A DNA stretch of 39,516 bases from Chloroflexota bacterium (lineage in GTDB: Bacteria > Chloroflexota > UBA6077 > CF-72), in NCBI GenBank assembly GCA_019239775.1, contig JAFAZN010000183.1, positions 1 to 39,516 on the forward strand. The letters are read 5' to 3'. Every line of letters begins with the position of its first letter. The stretch's first letter is position 1. This document shows, in pieces, positions 15,324-22,513 of the stretch. Made by a program: the position numbers and the translations under genes. A model generated the notes under the pieces. It saw only the letters and a list, made by a program, of their open reading frames with translations. It was not told where the DNA came from and did not search any database.

Positions 15324-17042
15324 TCAGTTCGTGGGGACGACTGGCAGCAGCACGTGCGACGGATGATCCGCGTCGTGGAGAATCGTCTGCTCCGCCGTCC
15401 GCAGGTCCGCCAGACTGTCAGTCCCAAACCTGTGGCCGGTGTTGGGATTGCGGTCCCACCGCGGGAAATTGCTGGAGGTGACCTGCAGTCGCACGCGATG
15501 GCCCGCGCGAAAGACGTTGCTGGTGGCCCACAGGTCGATGTCGAACCGCTCTGGCACACCGGGTTCCAAAAAGACTTCGTTCGAAAAGCCGCGGCGGTAA
15601 CGCGCGCGGAGGATGCCGTCTGTCAGGTTGTATGCGCGGCCGTCCGGATAGACGTCCACCAGACGCGCGACGAAGTCTGTATCGGGTGCAGATGAGCACG
15701 CCCACAACGACACGGTCACCGGTCCAGTGACCTCCATGTCGCGCTCCAGCACGTCAGTCGTGTACGTCAGCACATCAGGCCGTGCCTCAATAGCACGTTG
15801 GTCGCGCGGACCGGTGAGGTACTCCGGAGCCATCAGCAGCGCACCGCCGTGGGTTGGAACGGGATCTGCAGGATCATACACGAACCGGTCTGGTGCCACC
15901 GAAGCCGAAGGTGGGTCTACACGCAGCGCGCCACCGGCGTGGAGGTAATACGGAGTCGGCACCGCGCGCGCCAGCGGCCATTCCTGCTCGTCGCGCCAGA
16001 CATTGGTGCCCATGACAAAGATCTTGATCGGCGGCTCCGCCAGCATCCCCGTGTCAACGCTTTTCAGCCAGTGATCGAACCAGCGCAGCTGCAGGCGATC
16101 CATGTCGTATTGCAAGTTGATGAAGCCAGCTTGCGAGGCGAAGCCGAAATTGAGCTCTCCAACCGGCATGCGCGCATCCAGGTGGGTCCACGGACCGATC
16201 AACAACTTCGCGGGTCGGCCCAGCGCACGCATCGCCTGGAAGTTGGTGATGGTGTCCGCCAGGAAGATGTCGTACCAGCCACCAACATTAAGTGATGGCA
16301 CTTGCACCCGGTCGTGTTTGCCTTTGATCGTGACAGGGTCAAGCATCTCCAGGTCGAGAGGTCGTTCGACCTGCTCGAAAAAGCGTGCGAGGACGGGGTG
16401 CCGCCGCAACGGACCGAACTCGTTGAGTGGCAGTGAGGCGTAACCATCCGATGCAAGTGCGTCCATCTCGCGAGTCAGACCGACGAACGCCGCGCCGATG
16501 GCTGGCAAATTACCGCGGTGCTGCTTGGCAAATTGGTCGAAACCCATTTGCAAGCCCCAGTTTGCCGGCGTGCCCAACTCCATCGCACCGCCGCGGAAAG
16601 CGAAACCGTTGAGCGCGTCGGACCAGGTAATCCGCGGCGCAATGGCTTTCAGCGCAGGCGGTTGCTTGATTGCAGCCGCCCACTGAGTGAAACCGAAGTA
16701 CGACACGCCGAACATGCCAACCTGGCCATCGGCGTACGGGCGCCTGGCAGCCCATTCGACTGTATCGAAGCCATCATCGGCCTCCAGTTCGAATGGGCGC
16801 CACTCGCCTTCCGACGCAAATCGACCGCGAGTGTCCTGGACAATCACGACATAGCCGCGCCGAACGGCCTGGATTGGATCGAGGGAGGCACTGCCGAGCG
16901 GCAGATCCTTGCCGTATGGCAGGCGCGTCAACAGCACCGGCCACCGGCCCTCCGGCGGACGGTACACGTTGGCGCGCAGCGTGACGCCGTCGCGCATCGG
17001 CACCGGTACGTCGAGCTCGACCAGGACCCGCTGCTCGGACAT
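15324..17042 (-). CDS. CocE/NonD-family alpha/beta hydrolase (S15 X-Pro dipeptidyl-peptidase type)
   Basis: A 572-residue protein of normal family length. The N-terminal hydrolase domain has the nucleophile elbow GVSYFG with S114, preceded by the oxyanion segment VVIVQDTRGRFASEGEW, and a helical cap domain. The catalytic His lies in GPWTHLD. The C-terminal jelly-roll domain starts near RPDVLTYTTDVLERDMEVTG and holds the RLVDVYPDGRAYNLTDGILR motif. The family contains cocaine esterase, glutaryl-7-ACA acylase and peptidases; the substrate here is unknown. No signal peptide. It lies 31 bases downstream of the dienelactone hydrolase gene and may be co-transcribed. Confidence 0.92.
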   Translation of the reverse strand: MSEQRVLVELDVPVPMRDGVTLRANVYRPPEGRWPVLLTRLPYGKDLPLGSASLDPIQAVRRGYVVIVQDTRGRFASEGEWRPFELEADDGFDTVEWAARRPYADGQVGMFGVSYFGFTQWAAAIKQPPALKAIAPRITWSDALNGFAFRGGAMELGTPANWGLQMGFDQFAKQHRGNLPAIGAAFVGLTREMDALASDGYASLPLNEFGPLRRHPVLARFFEQVERPLDLEMLDPVTIKGKHDRVQVPSLNVGGWYDIFLADTITNFQAMRALGRPAKLLIGPWTHLDARMPVGELNFGFASQAGFINLQYDMDRLQLRWFDHWLKSVDTGMLAEPPIKIFVMGTNVWRDEQEWPLARAVPTPYYLHAGGALRVDPPSASVAPDRFVYDPADPVPTHGGALLMAPEYLTGPRDQRAIEARPDVLTYTTDVLERDMEVTGPVTVSLWACSSAPDTDFVARLVDVYPDGRAYNLTDGILRARYRRGFSNEVFLEPGVPERFDIDLWATSNVFRAGHRVRLQVTSSNFPRWDRNPNTGHRFGTDSLADLRTAEQTILHDADHPSHVLLPVVPTN

Positions 17043-17073
17043 CTATCTATCTGTCTCTTCTACCTGACTCGTC

Positions 17074-17850
17074 CTATTTCAAATTGCTCTCGAAAAAGGC
17101 GAACACCTTGGCCCAGCCGTCCATCGCCTGCTGCTGACGGTAGGCCGCGCGATCGTAATAGAAGAAGCCGTGGCCAGCGCCGTCGTAGCGATGGAATTCA
17201 TACTTCTTGCCGAGCTTCTTGAGCTCTTCCTCGTGCTTGTCGACATCTGCTGGTGATGGGCGTTGGTCGTCGTTGCCGAACAGACCTAGCAGCGGAATGT
17301 TCAGATCCTTCGTGTAATCGATTGGCGCGACTGGCTGCTTCGGAGTCAGTTGCTCCTGCGGCTGGACAACACCACCACCCCACAGGTCGACAACAGCGTT
17401 GAAGTCGCCTGGTGCGCGACAGGCTGACAGGTACGCATGACGACCGCCGGAACACGTGCCGATCACGCCGATCTTGCCCGTGCAATCGCTTTGCGACTTC
17501 AGCCACTTGGCAGCGGCGGACATGTCGCCCACCACCTGGTCGTCCGGCACGCCCCCGTCGGCCCGCACTTTGGCGGTGACTTCATCCGGATTGCCGTGGC
17601 CGGCGCGGCAATACAAGTCGGGACTGATGCACACGTAGCCGTGGGTAGCCAGTCGGCGAGTGAACTCCTGATAGAACTCGTCCCAGCCCGGCATGTGATG
17701 GATAACGACGACGCCGGGGTACGGACCGCCGCCGCTAGGTCGGGCGACGTAGGCGTGGACCTGGTCGCCGTTGTGGCCGGCGAACTGGGTGGCGCTCGCG
17801 GTAATCCCCGTAGGGGACGCCGTGTTGAACGAATTCCACGTATCGGGCAT
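17074..17850 (-). CDS. Dienelactone hydrolase-family protein
   Basis: A 258-residue alpha/beta hydrolase. The nucleophile motif is GTCSGG, with Cys in the nucleophile position as in true dienelactone hydrolases (GxCxGG). An Asp in LFGNDDQRPS and His in GAGHGFF complete the triad. YPGVVVIHHMPGWDEFYQEF provides the Glu/oxyanion region. Dienelactone hydrolases open the lactone ring in chlorocatechol degradation, but most genomic members have other ester substrates. ATG 17850 is supported by TAGCAT 8 bases upstream. Confidence 0.9.
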   Translation of the reverse strand: MPDTWNSFNTASPTGITASATQFAGHNGDQVHAYVARPSGGGPYPGVVVIHHMPGWDEFYQEFTRRLATHGYVCISPDLYCRAGHGNPDEVTAKVRADGGVPDDQVVGDMSAAAKWLKSQSDCTGKIGVIGTCSGGRHAYLSACRAPGDFNAVVDLWGGGVVQPQEQLTPKQPVAPIDYTKDLNIPLLGLFGNDDQRPSPADVDKHEEELKKLGKKYEFHRYDGAGHGFFYYDRAAYRQQQAMDGWAKVFAFFESNLK

Positions 17851-17858
17851 ATGCGCCG

Positions 17859-17864
17859 ATGCTA
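17859..17864 (-). promoter_or_regulatory. Predicted -10 hexamer TAGCAT, leaderless start of dienelactone hydrolase
   Basis: TAGCAT on the minus strand ends 8 bases before ATG 17850. No Shine-Dalgarno site. Confidence 0.5.
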
Positions 17865-17889
17865 CCGCGCACGGCCCGATCGCGGCTCA

Positions 17890-18987
17890 CTACATCTCGA
17901 TGATGGCGCGCCCGGCGATCTCGCCCCGTGCGAGCGCGCCATAGGCCTCGTCGACTTGCTCGAGGCGATACCGACGGGTCACCACGTCCTCCGGACGAAA
18001 CACGCCGCGCGCGGCAAGGTCCAGCACCTGGGGCATGTCCGTGCGGGTGCGTGCGCCATACGAGCCAATCACCCGCTGTGATCGGCGCACCAGACGCGTG
18101 ATCTCCAGCGGTGCGGTGGTGGTGCCAGGGGCAATGCCAATCGCCACCATGCGCCCTCCGTCACGCAGCACTTCGCTGGCCTGGATGAAGGTCTCCGCAC
18201 GACCGAGCGCCTCGAAGGCAACGTCCACACCCATGCCGCCGGTCAGCTCGCGCACGGTGGCGACGACATTTTCCCGCGTACCGTTGACAGTATGCGTGGC
18301 GCCGAGGCGGCGCGCCATCTCCAGTTTCTCGTCGACAATATCGATGGCGATGATCTGCGCGGCGCCAAACGCGCGTGCGACCTGGACCAGGTTCATGCCC
18401 ACACCGCCGACCGCGACAATGGCGACTTTTTCGCCCGCATGGAGGTCGGCGCTGTTGCGCACGGCGCCGTAAGCCGTAAAAACGGCGCAGCCGAGTATCG
18501 CGGCCTCGTGCGTCTTCACCGCTTCTGGCAATGGAAAAACGTCTGTGGCGGGGACTACCGCGTAATCAGCCAGGCCACCCATGGAGTACATCCACAGCGG
18601 TGTGCCGTCCTGGCGGTGGAGTCGGGTGTCGCCGTCGTACAGCGTGCCTTTCAGGCGATTCATCGCGAAGAACGTTTCGCACAGGTCGTCGCGGCCCTGC
18701 ACGCAGAAGCGACAGGTACCACACGGCATGATGAACGCGCACGCCACCGGGCTGCCTTCTTTGAAGCGATCGACACCTGGTCCAACCGCGGCAACGCTTC
18801 CACAAATTTCGTGTCCCAGCACACAGGGTGTGGGAAACGCGACCTCACCTTTGATCACATGCAGGTCGGTGTGGCAGACGCCGCATGAGGTGACCTTGAT
18901 AAGCACTTCGCCCGACCGTGGCGAAGGTGTGGGAACCTCCTCCACGCGAAGTGGTGTGTTGGGAGCTTCAAGTACAGCGGCACGCAT
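17890..18987 (-). CDS. Zinc-dependent alcohol dehydrogenase (MDR family)
   Basis: A 365-residue medium-chain dehydrogenase. Catalytic zinc ligands are C38 (CGVCHTD) and H59 with E60 (GHE). Four structural-zinc cysteines lie at 89, 92, 95 and 103 (CGTCRFC...C). The NAD(P)-binding AVGGVGMNLVQVA fits the Rossmann motif, and IAIDIVDEKLE suggests NAD preference (Asp at the end of strand 2). The substrate is unknown. ATG 18987 is supported by TACGCT 7 bases upstream. It is followed, in the same direction and 39 bases away, by the dienelactone hydrolase gene with its own predicted promoter. Confidence 0.92.
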   Translation of the reverse strand: MRAAVLEAPNTPLRVEEVPTPSPRSGEVLIKVTSCGVCHTDLHVIKGEVAFPTPCVLGHEICGSVAAVGPGVDRFKEGSPVACAFIMPCGTCRFCVQGRDDLCETFFAMNRLKGTLYDGDTRLHRQDGTPLWMYSMGGLADYAVVPATDVFPLPEAVKTHEAAILGCAVFTAYGAVRNSADLHAGEKVAIVAVGGVGMNLVQVARAFGAAQIIAIDIVDEKLEMARRLGATHTVNGTRENVVATVRELTGGMGVDVAFEALGRAETFIQASEVLRDGGRMVAIGIAPGTTTAPLEITRLVRRSQRVIGSYGARTRTDMPQVLDLAARGVFRPEDVVTRRYRLEQVDEAYGALARGEIAGRAIIEM

Positions 18988-18994
18988 GGGCTCA

Positions 18995-19000
18995 AGCGTA
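18995..19000 (-). promoter_or_regulatory. Predicted -10 hexamer TACGCT before the alcohol dehydrogenase
   Basis: TACGCT on the minus strand ends 7 bases before ATG 18987; a leaderless start is predicted. Confidence 0.45.
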
Positions 19001-19019
19001 CCGCGTGTACCTGTCCCGT

Positions 19020-19382
19020 CTACTGCTCGTTTTGCTGAGTCTTGGAGTCCTTCGTCTGAACCGTGATATGGCTCATTGGGGTTGCGCCTGGCGCACCGTG
19101 CCAGTGATTTTCGCCGGCGGGAATGAGAATGACGTCGCCAACGGTCACGGTTCGCTCTTCGGAGTCCGTGGCGACGATGCCGGTGCCCTCGGTGACGATC
19201 AGGATCTGGTCCGAGGTGTGCTGGTGAAACTTGTTGCGCGAACCCGCGCTGAAGTTGACAACGCTGAAGTTGAAGCTCCTCGACTCCGATGGGTCAACGA
19301 TGACTTGACGGAAGACCTGACCGGTGAAAAGCGGACTGACCGCGGCCTCGCGCGGCAAATCGCCTGTGCTCACAACTTTCAT
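19020..19382 (-). CDS. Single-domain cupin protein
   Basis: A 120-residue cupin. Motif 1 is H-Q-H-T-S-D-Q-I-L-I-V-T-E-G-T-G (metal ligands His, His and Glu) and motif 2 is GDVILIPAGENHWHG (His). Such small cupins act as dioxygenases, isomerases or sugar/ligand sensors; nothing narrows this one. ATG 19382 is supported by TAGAAT 9 bases upstream. It is separated from the alcohol dehydrogenase gene by 32 bases. Confidence 0.88.
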   Translation of the reverse strand: MKVVSTGDLPREAAVSPLFTGQVFRQVIVDPSESRSFNFSVVNFSAGSRNKFHQHTSDQILIVTEGTGIVATDSEERTVTVGDVILIPAGENHWHGAPGATPMSHITVQTKDSKTQQNEQ

Positions 19383-19391
19383 ACGAGCTTC

Positions 19392-19397
19392 ATTCTA
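19392..19397 (-). promoter_or_regulatory. Predicted -10 hexamer TAGAAT before the cupin gene
   Basis: TAGAAT on the minus strand ends 9 bases before ATG 19382. It lies just downstream of the terminator hairpin of the preceding AT-hook gene. Confidence 0.5.
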
Positions 19398-19412
19398 GGC
19401 AGCTTCGCCGAA

Positions 19413-19455
19413 ACGCAAACAAGAGCCCGGTGCACCCACCGTACACCGGGCCCTC
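19413..19455 (-). terminator. Hairpin terminator downstream of the AT-hook gene
   Basis: CCCGGTG/CACCGGG is a perfect 7-bp stem (19426-19432 with 19444-19450), extended by GAG/CTC across a 2-base bulge. In minus-strand reading it is followed by the T-rich TTGTTTGCGTTT. It would end transcription of the gene at 19607-20392 before the cupin promoter. Confidence 0.6.
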
Positions 19456-19484
19456 GTTGTTGACCGCTTCAGTTATCTGTTCTG

Positions 19485-19507
19485 CTTCTCTTCTAAGAGA
19501 AGGTTTT
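19485..19507 (+). terminator. Perfect stem-loop followed by TTTT (plus orientation)
   Basis: CTTCTCT/AGAGAAG with a 4-base loop is followed by GTTTT, the form of an intrinsic terminator on the plus strand. No plus-strand gene ends here, so it may block antisense transcription into the AT-hook gene or be part of its 3' UTR structure. The rest of 19456-19606 holds nothing I can identify. Confidence 0.4.
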
Positions 19508-19606
19508 ACCTCAGACAGTGTAGAGAAAGGTCGTCCGTGTACGCCCGACACCTGGACGCAGCAGGAAAACCAAACCAGAAAGGACCTCCTAAAGGCTATT
19601 TAGAAG

Positions 19607-20392
19607 TTAGTCGTTGCGGGTGATGCCGACAATGTCGGTCGCTCCGGCGGCTTCCGCCTGCCGAATGGCATCGGCCATTGAGGTGGCAGTGAACACCCGA
19701 GTGGCGGTGAAGCTCACCCGCCAACTGGTGCGACCGCCGCTGGCTGCCGCCGTTGCGGCACGACCGCTACCCGGTCGCCGACCGCGGCGTCCGGTGCCAG
19801 TCCCCGTGGTGGCAGCCGCCGCGCGCCCGGTGCCCGGGCGTCGCCCGCGGCGAGCTGGTGTCGCTGCCGCAGCCGCTGCACCGGTTGCCGCCGTAGCAGC
19901 AGTCCGTCGCCGGCGTCGTCCATTGCCAGTTGTGCTTGCCGCCCTGGTGGCAGTGGTTGAACCAGGGCGACGCCCGCGGCGTCCGGTCCCGGTGCCAGTC
20001 GCGGCAGCCGGTGTCGCAGCCGCTGCTGCGCGCGGGCGGCGACCACGCCGGGCTCCAGTCGTGCCAGTCCCACTCGCGGCCGCCGGTGTTGCAGCTGCCG
20101 CTGCACGCGGCCGTCGACCGCGCCGGGCTCCGGTCGTGCCGCCACTCGCGGCTCCACTGGTGCTGGTGCGCCCGCGCAGCTTGGCGCCATGCCGTTGCGC
20201 AACGCGGTACACCGACGATTCTCCAATACCGAATCGCTTGCTGATCTCGGACACTGGGGTTTCGGTTTCGGCGTACAGACGGGTGACCTCGCGTTCTTGG
20301 TCTTCCGTCAGCTTGCGGCGCGTCCCCGTTGCCCCGTCGCCCGATCCCCGAGCCTCCGCTCCGGCCTGCGAACGTGTCTCCGTTTCCGTCAT
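19607..20392 (-). CDS. HTH plus AT-hook-array DNA-binding protein with new C-terminal module
   Basis: A 261-residue, very basic protein. Residues about 27-70 form a helix-turn-helix resembling resolvase/transposase-type HTHs (KLTEDQEREVTRLYAE, then PVSEISKRFGIGESSVYRV). Residues about 80-220 are low-complexity Ala/Thr/Gly with five RRGRRP AT-hook cores and one degenerate NGRRRRR copy, spaced about 15-25 residues apart. Residues about 222-261 form a compact beta-alpha-beta-like module (WRVSFTATRVFTA, DAIRQAEAAGA, ITRND) shared with the protein at 21773-22441. ATG 20392 is chosen because GGAG lies 7 bases upstream; the frame opens earlier at 20452. It likely binds AT-rich minor groove and may be nucleoid-associated or a global regulator; that is inference from the AT-hooks. 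Confidence 0.8.
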   Translation of the reverse strand: MTETETRSQAGAEARGSGDGATGTRRKLTEDQEREVTRLYAETETPVSEISKRFGIGESSVYRVAQRHGAKLRGRTSTSGAASGGTTGARRGRRPRAAAAATPAAASGTGTTGARRGRRPRAAAAATPAAATGTGTGRRGRRPGSTTATRAASTTGNGRRRRRTAATAATGAAAAAATPARRGRRPGTGRAAAATTGTGTGRRGRRPGSGRAATAAASGGRTSWRVSFTATRVFTATSMADAIRQAEAAGATDIVGITRND

Positions 20393-20561
20393 CACCACAC
20401 TCCAATTTTCTCCGTCAGTCGAACGGTACTGCATGCGGACACGAGGTACCACCGGTGGATGTCAAGACCTGCCTCGGGTTGCGGTCAGGGCCCGATTCTG
20501 GTCGAGCCGGTGGCAATCTACAAAACAACTGACGGGTGTCCACTCCGGACAATAGCACAAA

Positions 20562-21185
20562 TCATGCAAATGTGAAGTATGCCGTGTCATGCAGACCCGG
20601 TTTGTAGCCTGCACGCAACACTTCGACGATCGACGGTGGCGTCAACACCGTCACCCGTGGACTCCGCGGACGCCGCAAACGCTCGACATACCGGTCCCCC
20701 GACCACGCCAGCAGCGCATCGTCCAGCACCAGCCAGGCGCGTTGGTCCACTTCTATGTACGTTCCATCTGGCAGAGAATCGAGACTCGCGAGAAATGTTC
20801 GTTTGGCGAATGGGCCTGTGCGGCGTTCGGACTGCAGCACGCGATCCATTGCATCAGCCGAGGCGGGTTGGTCGGAATGCACAGTGCGCCAGGTGCTCTG
20901 GAAGCGGCGGTAGTCCGCGAAGCGGCATTCCGCGCACGGACGGTGACCGTCGGCAAGCGCCGCTGCTTCGTCGAGGAAAAACAGCTCGGTGTAACGGTCT
21001 GGTTGCAGGACAGCGCGACGTCGACCCCGAAACTCCAGTCGGCAGGCAATCCAGCGACGCACCTGCCAGTCGCGCACGATGTTCCGCTGCGCGCTGTGCA
21101 GGATGCCGCGATTGCCCATCAACGTTCCCCGCTCGGGGATCGCGACGATCTCGCCAAATGGGGTGACGCGGTTTCTCAGCGGCAC
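20562..21185 (-). CDS. Conserved protein of unknown function with Ada-like Cys pair
   Basis: A 207-residue protein. It begins MPLRNRVTPFGEI, a start I associate with a conserved uncharacterised family, and contains HRPCAECRFADYRRF, similar to the paired-Cys segment of Ada-type zinc-binding domains. The other half (DGTYIEVDQRAWLVLDDALLAW) looks like a small beta domain. No enzymatic motif is recognised. The start is GTG 21185. It is divergent from the methyltransferase gene (18-base gap) and lies between the two genes that share the C-terminal module. The 169-base gap to the AT-hook gene holds nothing else I can identify. Confidence 0.7.
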   Translation of the reverse strand: MPLRNRVTPFGEIVAIPERGTLMGNRGILHSAQRNIVRDWQVRRWIACRLEFRGRRRAVLQPDRYTELFFLDEAAALADGHRPCAECRFADYRRFQSTWRTVHSDQPASADAMDRVLQSERRTGPFAKRTFLASLDSLPDGTYIEVDQRAWLVLDDALLAWSGDRYVERLRRPRSPRVTVLTPPSIVEVLRAGYKPGLHDTAYFTFA

Positions 21186-21189
21186 GTAC

Positions 21190-21195
21190 TAAGCT
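21190..21195 (+). promoter_or_regulatory. Predicted -10 hexamer TAAGCT, leaderless methyltransferase start
   Basis: TAAGCT ends 8 bases before ATG 21204. The same stretch read on the minus strand (TTAGTAC) directly precedes GTG 21185, so promoters overlap here too. Confidence 0.5.
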
Positions 21196-21203
21196 GTTGC
21201 CCG

Positions 21204-21776
21204 ATGAATGAAGAGCACTTGCGGCTGTGCGCCAGCGCGGAGTGGGCGGCGACGGTGGAAAACGAGATTTTGCCGTGGGCACTGCATGGTCGCGAGCTTG
21301 GCGATAATGTCCTTGAAGTAGGTCCGGGCCCCGGTCTCACCACCGCCGTGCTGTCTCGGATGGTTCCCTCGTTGACCGCGGTGGAGGTGGATACCGAACT
21401 GGCGGCGGCACTTGCGGAGCGCATGGCCGGATCGAACGTCGAAGTCGTGCACGCGGATGCGACGACGATGCCATTTGAGAACGCCCGCTTTTCGACGGCC
21501 ACGTGTTTCACCATGTTGCACCACGTGCCATCGCCCGAGCTGCAAGACCGATTGATGGGCGAAGTACGTCGCGTGCTGCGGCCCGGCGGAGTGTTCATCG
21601 GCGTCGACAGCATCCAGTCACCTGAGTGGTGGGAGCTGCACCGAGGCGATACCTGCGTGCCGGTTGACCCGGCCGGCCTGCGGGCACGACTCTTGCGAGT
21701 CGGTTTCAGCGACGCGGAGGTCGAGCTCAGTACGCCCGCACCACCGCGCCGCTTCCGGTTCGCGGCGATCTGCTAG
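21204..21776 (+). CDS. Class I SAM-dependent methyltransferase
   Basis: A 190-residue methyltransferase. The SAM-binding motif I is VLEVGPGPGLTT (residues about 35-47). Motif II has an acidic residue after VEVD. VVHADATTMPFENARFSTAT and LHHVPSPELQDRLMGEVRRVLRPGG match the methyltransferase_11 layout. Substrate unknown; similar short proteins methylate small molecules. The reading frame is open upstream of 21204 but is antisense to the divergent gene, so ATG 21204 with its -10 hexamer is used. The last 4 bases overlap the convergent zinc-ribbon gene. Confidence 0.88.
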   Translation: MNEEHLRLCASAEWAATVENEILPWALHGRELGDNVLEVGPGPGLTTAVLSRMVPSLTAVEVDTELAAALAERMAGSNVEVVHADATTMPFENARFSTATCFTMLHHVPSPELQDRLMGEVRRVLRPGGVFIGVDSIQSPEWWELHRGDTCVPVDPAGLRARLLRVGFSDAEVELSTPAPPRRFRFAAIC

Positions 21777-22441
21777 GAATCCTCGCGCGTAATCGCCGTC
21801 AGCTGCGCTGCGCCAAGACTCGCGGCTTGGCGCAGTGCGTCATGGATGTCGACCGCGTGCAGCACACGCTCGACGCGGTACTCGACCAGGAAGAGCCGCC
21901 CGCGCGCGATTTCCTCCGCCCGCGCTTTCCTGGGTGCGACCTGGCGACGTGCGCGCCGCACTACTGGCGTTGAAGTGGTTGTGTTTCCGTTGAGCGACGG
22001 CTCCACCGGTGGCTGCTCGTCCGTGAGGGACGCCTCAACCACGACGGGAGTCTCCACTACAACGGCTTCGACCACGTCGGGAGTTTCCACCACGATTGGT
22101 TCTTCAACAGGTGTCTCCAGTACGGAGATGACCGGAGCTTCCACCTCTTGTGCCTCGACCACGATTGGAGTCTCCGCCACCACGGAGGTGTCGAAGGTGT
22201 CTACAACGGCGGTGTGCACCTCGACGGGCGCGGACACGTCGGCCATGTGGTCTGTCCCGTTCACGGCGACCACCACCGCCGGTGCGCAGAAATCGCACTG
22301 ACGGGCCAGCGCGGCCGACTTTTCGCGGGCCACGCGATCGTTGCGCTGGGTAGCGCTTTCACCTTTTAGTCGTGGCAGCGTCACCATCGCTGCGTGGCCG
22401 CACTGAAATTGCAGGCGTGCCGGAATAACGGAGGACATCAT
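21773..22441 (-). CDS. Zinc-ribbon-like protein with Val/Glu/Pro stalk and the shared C-terminal module
   Basis: A 222-residue protein. Cys/His at 14, 16, 49 and 52 (FQCGHAAM, then RQCDFC) could hold one zinc; the segment between (PRLKGESATQRNDRVAREKS) is basic and polar. Residues about 60-155 are acidic and repetitive (VVVETPVVVEA, VETPVEEPIVVE). A basic patch RRARRQVAPRKARAE follows, then the module LVEYRVERVLHAVDIHDALR ending ITREDS. That module aligns without gaps to the end of the AT-hook protein (15 of 38 identical by my count). Function unknown; it may read nucleic acid or a protein partner. ATG 22441 and 22438 are both possible; TATAAG lies 11 bases upstream. Confidence 0.75.
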   Translation of the reverse strand: MMSSVIPARLQFQCGHAAMVTLPRLKGESATQRNDRVAREKSAALARQCDFCAPAVVVAVNGTDHMADVSAPVEVHTAVVDTFDTSVVAETPIVVEAQEVEAPVISVLETPVEEPIVVETPDVVEAVVVETPVVVEASLTDEQPPVEPSLNGNTTTSTPVVRRARRQVAPRKARAEEIARGRLFLVEYRVERVLHAVDIHDALRQAASLGAAQLTAITREDS

Positions 22442-22513
22442 CTTCGGGCGCTCTTATAGTAGCGGAGGAGCGCCCGCGTTGTCGCGTGTTAAGTCAAGAA
22501 CAGCTAGCGCTGG

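Noticed and set aside
19614..20555. 313-codon plus-strand frame opposite the AT-hook gene
   Set aside because: It is Val/Ala/Pro/Arg low-complexity, the expected shadow of a GC-rich repetitive gene; the minus frame has HTH, AT-hooks and a homologous C-terminus.
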